Assembly: GCA_000310025.1 (NCBI GenBank)
Contig: FN649758.1
Span: 3,980,852 to 4,004,148 of the forward strand
Reading direction: 5' to 3'
Length of the DNA: 23,297 bases
DNA from: Ectocarpus siliculosus
Taxonomy: Eukaryota; Sar; Phaeophyceae; Ectocarpales; Ectocarpaceae
In this document: piece after piece, positions 22,101 through 23,297 of the stretch
How positions within the stretch are numbered: position 1 is the first letter of the stretch
Layout: every line of letters begins with the position of its first letter
Program-made: the position numbers and the translations under genes
Notes under the pieces: generated by a model
Database searches by the model: none
What the model was told of the DNA's origin: nothing
Seen by the model: only the letters and a program-made list of their open reading frames with translations

Positions 22101-23297
22101 CGCGACGATTTCACACGGGTCTGTTGTTGCATCGCCCAGCCCTACCCGCCAACGCCGTACATCGTTCCTTCCCTCTCCGTCCCCCCTTTTGCTCACCGAA
22201 ATCCGCTGGAATGCTCTCGGGGGGTGGTGCGCATGGATCATTCAGCCCTTCATGACGTCCACGGCGCCCACTCCGAAGGGCCCCCAGGAGTCATCCCTAA
22301 CGGAGAAACGCCTGCAGGAACTCCTCGCCAAGAGGGCGGCGGTGGTGTCCGGGGGGGCGCCGCAGGATCGAAACATTCAGGCGAGGAGACAGACGTCTTG
22401 GGTGCATGTATCGCTGCTTGTCAGCAAAGCGAGCGGTAGGGGATTGTGTGTGTGTGGAGGGTACTGATGTCTTGGATGCCTTTGCTGCTCGGCCGTTTAC
22501 CACCCACGTCCTCGAGAGGTGAGAGACAGTCATCTAGGTATCTGTCGCTAGTTGTCAGGGCGCGTGCAAAGCTTGCAAGCACGGTGAGGGAATGCATAAA
22601 AATTGAGAGGACGGGTGGGGGCATGGCGTCGCGTAGTCATGATTTGCGTGCCTTGGTTGTTTAGACTAAATACATGTTGACCACACGCGTCCTCGAGAGG
22701 ACTGAGCCGGAGGGGGAATAGCTGAACAAGGGGGCGAGTGGGGAGAAACCCCTACTTCCTCGCCATCGAAGGCAGACGTGGTGCTGTCGAGGCGTTCTTG
22801 ACCTGACCTAGGGCGAGAAGCGAGTGCTTCGTTTTGTTTCTGGCGGAGCGTACCCTTCCAACAGCAGTGTACGTACGAAAACTGCTGTCGCCGATGTTTG
22901 TTCGGCACCAGTATGGTGCGTATCAGAGTTGCCATCGCGCGCGGGGTGGGTGTGCCAGAACCTGGATGATGCAATTCGTTTTTAGCGCGCACGTGTCGCG
23001 CGAGTCGTGTCGCATGCGTGCGGGGGCAGGACGAGGGACGAACTTTTTTTTTGTAAAGGATCGCACCCTCTATGGTATGCGAAAACCTGGAACAGAACTG
23101 TTCTCGAGAATCCTTGTGTTTTTTGGCGCAGACTGCTTGTGAGACCATCCTTCCGGCTGCTGTCTCTACTACATATTCCATTCCCCATCCCGTTCCGTCT
23201 TCCGTCCCGTCCCACGACACCTACCCCCATGTTCTTTATTCTCTTCTGCGTACCCCCCCCCCCCCCAACCCACCCCCTAGTTGTAATTCCCTTCCAG
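14933..23297 (+). CDS. TUG/ASPSCR1-like p97 adaptor with UIM and PUB domain (3' partial)
   Basis: Ten exons join with consistent phase: 14933-15022, 16033-16164, 17165-17279, 17600-17696, 18033-18168, about 18526-18953, 19796-19958, 20638-20771, 21485-21674, and 22246 to about 22380. This gives about 540 residues. The start is the ATG at 14933 (MSSTALTILHGGHRK), placed as in other TUG proteins. Order: UBL1 (residues 5-74), UBL2 (75-155), Ser/Pro/Ala linker, UIM-like helix (about 192-206), Ala/Gly-rich linker, PUB domain (about 333-465), Pro-rich linker and a basic helix. TUG/ASPL proteins and PUB proteins are known partners of the AAA ATPase p97/VCP (Cdc48) in the cytosol. This product is therefore inferred to be a p97 cofactor that may also bind ubiquitin. 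The window ends on an acceptor, so the C-terminus (a UBX domain would be expected) is not visible. Two introns appear to use GC donors. The gene is isolated, with no overlapping neighbour. Confidence 0.85.
15023..16032 (+). other. Intron 1 of the TUG-PUB gene
   Basis: GT-AG, 1010 nt, phase 0 (CAG|GTAGGT to CGTGCAG). I see no embedded gene or RNA. An open frame at 15847-16032 is only the read-through upstream of exon 2. Confidence 0.75.
16165..17164 (+). other. Intron 2 of the TUG-PUB gene
   Basis: GT-AG, 1000 nt, phase 0 (ACG|GTGAGA to GGGGAAG). It contains the 48-bp tandem duplication listed separately. A repeated AGGAAGC phrase (near 16497, 16609 and 16733) recurs without clear meaning. 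Confidence 0.75.
16951..17036. repeat. 48-bp tandem duplication in intron 2
   Basis: CATTTTGGTTGTGCTGCGCA at 16951 recurs at 16999 as CATTTTGGTTGTGTTGCGCA; both are followed by CACAAAGATCGCACTACT. The period is 48 bp with one mismatch over the 38 bases compared, so the duplication is recent. Confidence 0.95.
17165..18100 (+). other. Second TUG ubiquitin-like domain (UBL2), exons 3-5
   Basis: Exon 3 encodes VRVAMRLPGGGRVQAPFSAD and LLGLLQWWAGRGELDA. Exon 4 (phase 1, GGC split codon) encodes PSLQFMRTAYGAGDLDATTL and RSIGLV. Exon 5 (phase 2, AGA split codon) closes the fold with GSAMFTLSLSS. The pattern V-R-V-A-x-x-L, then TLRSIGLxxGSA, matches the second ubiquitin-like region of TUG/ASPSCR1. 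Phase agreement over two junctions supports all three exons. Confidence 0.82.
18526..18953 (+). other. Exon 6: UIM-like helix and Ala/Gly-rich linker
   Basis: The exon opens with QEEADLREAIARSAAEA, which fits the ubiquitin-interacting motif pattern (acidic start, then L-x2-A-I-x2-S-x2-E). The rest is low-complexity: a Gly run from GGC repeats (18601-18627), an Ala run from CAG/GCA repeats (about 18762-18798), and a Gly-rich segment. The acceptor lies after a 17-C tract; AG at 18522, 18525 or 18528 all keep phase 0. The donor is GA|GTGAGT at 18954 (phase 2). Ubiquitin binding is inferred from the motif alone. Confidence 0.62.
18954..19795 (+). other. Intron 6 of the TUG-PUB gene
   Basis: GT-AG, 842 nt, phase 2, with a C-run and CCCAG acceptor. 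An open stretch at about 19190-19290 (GAFEMDVGGGISAK) lacks a usable donor and was not called an exon. Confidence 0.7.
20146..20190 (+). repeat. Near copy of the exon 7 / intron 7 junction
   Basis: GGGGAAACGCGGCGTTTCAG followed by A-rich AAG|GTATTGTGCATGCATG closely follows the real junction at 19935-19979 (GGGAACGCGGCGTTTCAG, CACAAG|GTATTTTGTGTGTATG). The copied donor sits at 20174, 215 bp downstream of the real one. This suggests a short local duplication that carried a splice donor. Confidence 0.7.
20485..20564. repeat. Imperfect CAG/CAC microsatellite in intron 7
   Basis: CAG units with CAC, CAA and CGG interruptions over about 80 bp. It resembles the CAG runs that are translated as Ala in exon 6 and Gln in exon 8 of the same gene. 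Confidence 0.9.
20772..21484 (+). other. Intron 8 of the TUG-PUB gene
   Basis: GT-AG, 713 nt, phase 2 (GACAG|GTGAGT to CTTTCTTTAG). It contains a 97-nt exon-like segment (20966-21062) with good splice sites that would shift the frame; see the findings. Confidence 0.72.
21675..22245 (+). other. Intron 9 of the TUG-PUB gene
   Basis: GT-AG, 571 nt, phase 0 (TACAAG|GTGGGG to GATCATTCAG). A GCTTTTGCCAG acceptor at 21778 would give FKAFGSAGAL and then a TAG stop, so it was not used in the model, though a short isoform ending there is possible. Confidence 0.65.
22246..22380 (+). other. Exon 10: linker and basic helix before the missing C-terminus
   Basis: The acceptor GGATCATTCAG continues exon 9 (FDPYK) in phase 0 with PFMTSTAPTPKGPQ, then a helix TEKRLQELLAKRAAVV. 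F-D-P-[FY]-K followed by P is a common linker motif after PUB domains. The end is uncertain: CAG|GCGAGG at 22381 would be a GC donor; GTs at 22402, 22407 or 22436 are weaker or less consistent alternatives. Confidence 0.6.
22381..23297 (+). other. Intron 10 of the TUG-PUB gene, ending at the window edge
   Basis: It starts at the putative GC donor after 22380 and runs to the final base. The end is a 14-C tract (about 23252-23265), a second C-run, and TTCCCTTCCAG, a strong acceptor whose last G is position 23297. No other exon is supported inside. Confidence 0.6.

Overview
This window is nuclear DNA from a photosynthetic or related stramenopile-type eukaryote, most probably a brown alga such as Ectocarpus (inference). 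The grounds are GC-rich exons broken by introns of about 0.3-1 kb with GT-AG ends and pyrimidine or poly-C tracts before the acceptors, many CAG/GA microsatellites and C-runs, Ala/Ser/Gln-rich low-complexity protein segments, a FNIP leucine-rich-like repeat array, and several kilobases of non-coding DNA between genes. No bacterial operon, ribosome binding site or CRISPR structure was seen. All recognisable genes lie on the + strand.

Layout. (1) Positions 1-2317 hold the 3' part of an armadillo-repeat protein gene ending in a CxxC/CxxC zinc-ribbon motif, with one visible intron (324-538). (2) 2318-6270 is 3' UTR and intergenic DNA without a gene I can support. (3) 6271-9270 is an array of non-coding repeats: two full copies and one truncated copy of a 1.3-1.55 kb unit. 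The core of each full unit is an imperfect foldback with arms of about 330-360 bp. (4) 9644-10970 holds three phase-compatible exons of a gene I do not recognise, including a 42-nt micro-exon. (5) 11567-12841 carries a FNIP-repeat coding region with 12 repeats, interrupted by an in-frame TAG after repeat 6. Its splice phase would let it be the 3' end of the gene in (4). (6) 12842-14932 is intergenic.

(7) 14933 to the end holds ten exons of one gene that I could assemble exon by exon with consistent phase. Its product starts with the tandem ubiquitin-like domains of the TUG/ASPSCR1 (ASPL) family. It then has a probable ubiquitin-interacting motif, an Ala-rich linker and a PUB domain (the p97/VCP C-tail-binding module of PNGase and UBXN6) spread over three exons. 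The window stops exactly on a splice acceptor (23297), so the C-terminus, where a UBX domain would be expected, lies outside. The TUG-type N-terminus joined to a PUB domain is the most interesting observation here: it would combine in one polypeptide the features of two separate classes of p97 adaptor.

All exon borders are read by eye from splice consensus and phase. No transcript or database search was available.
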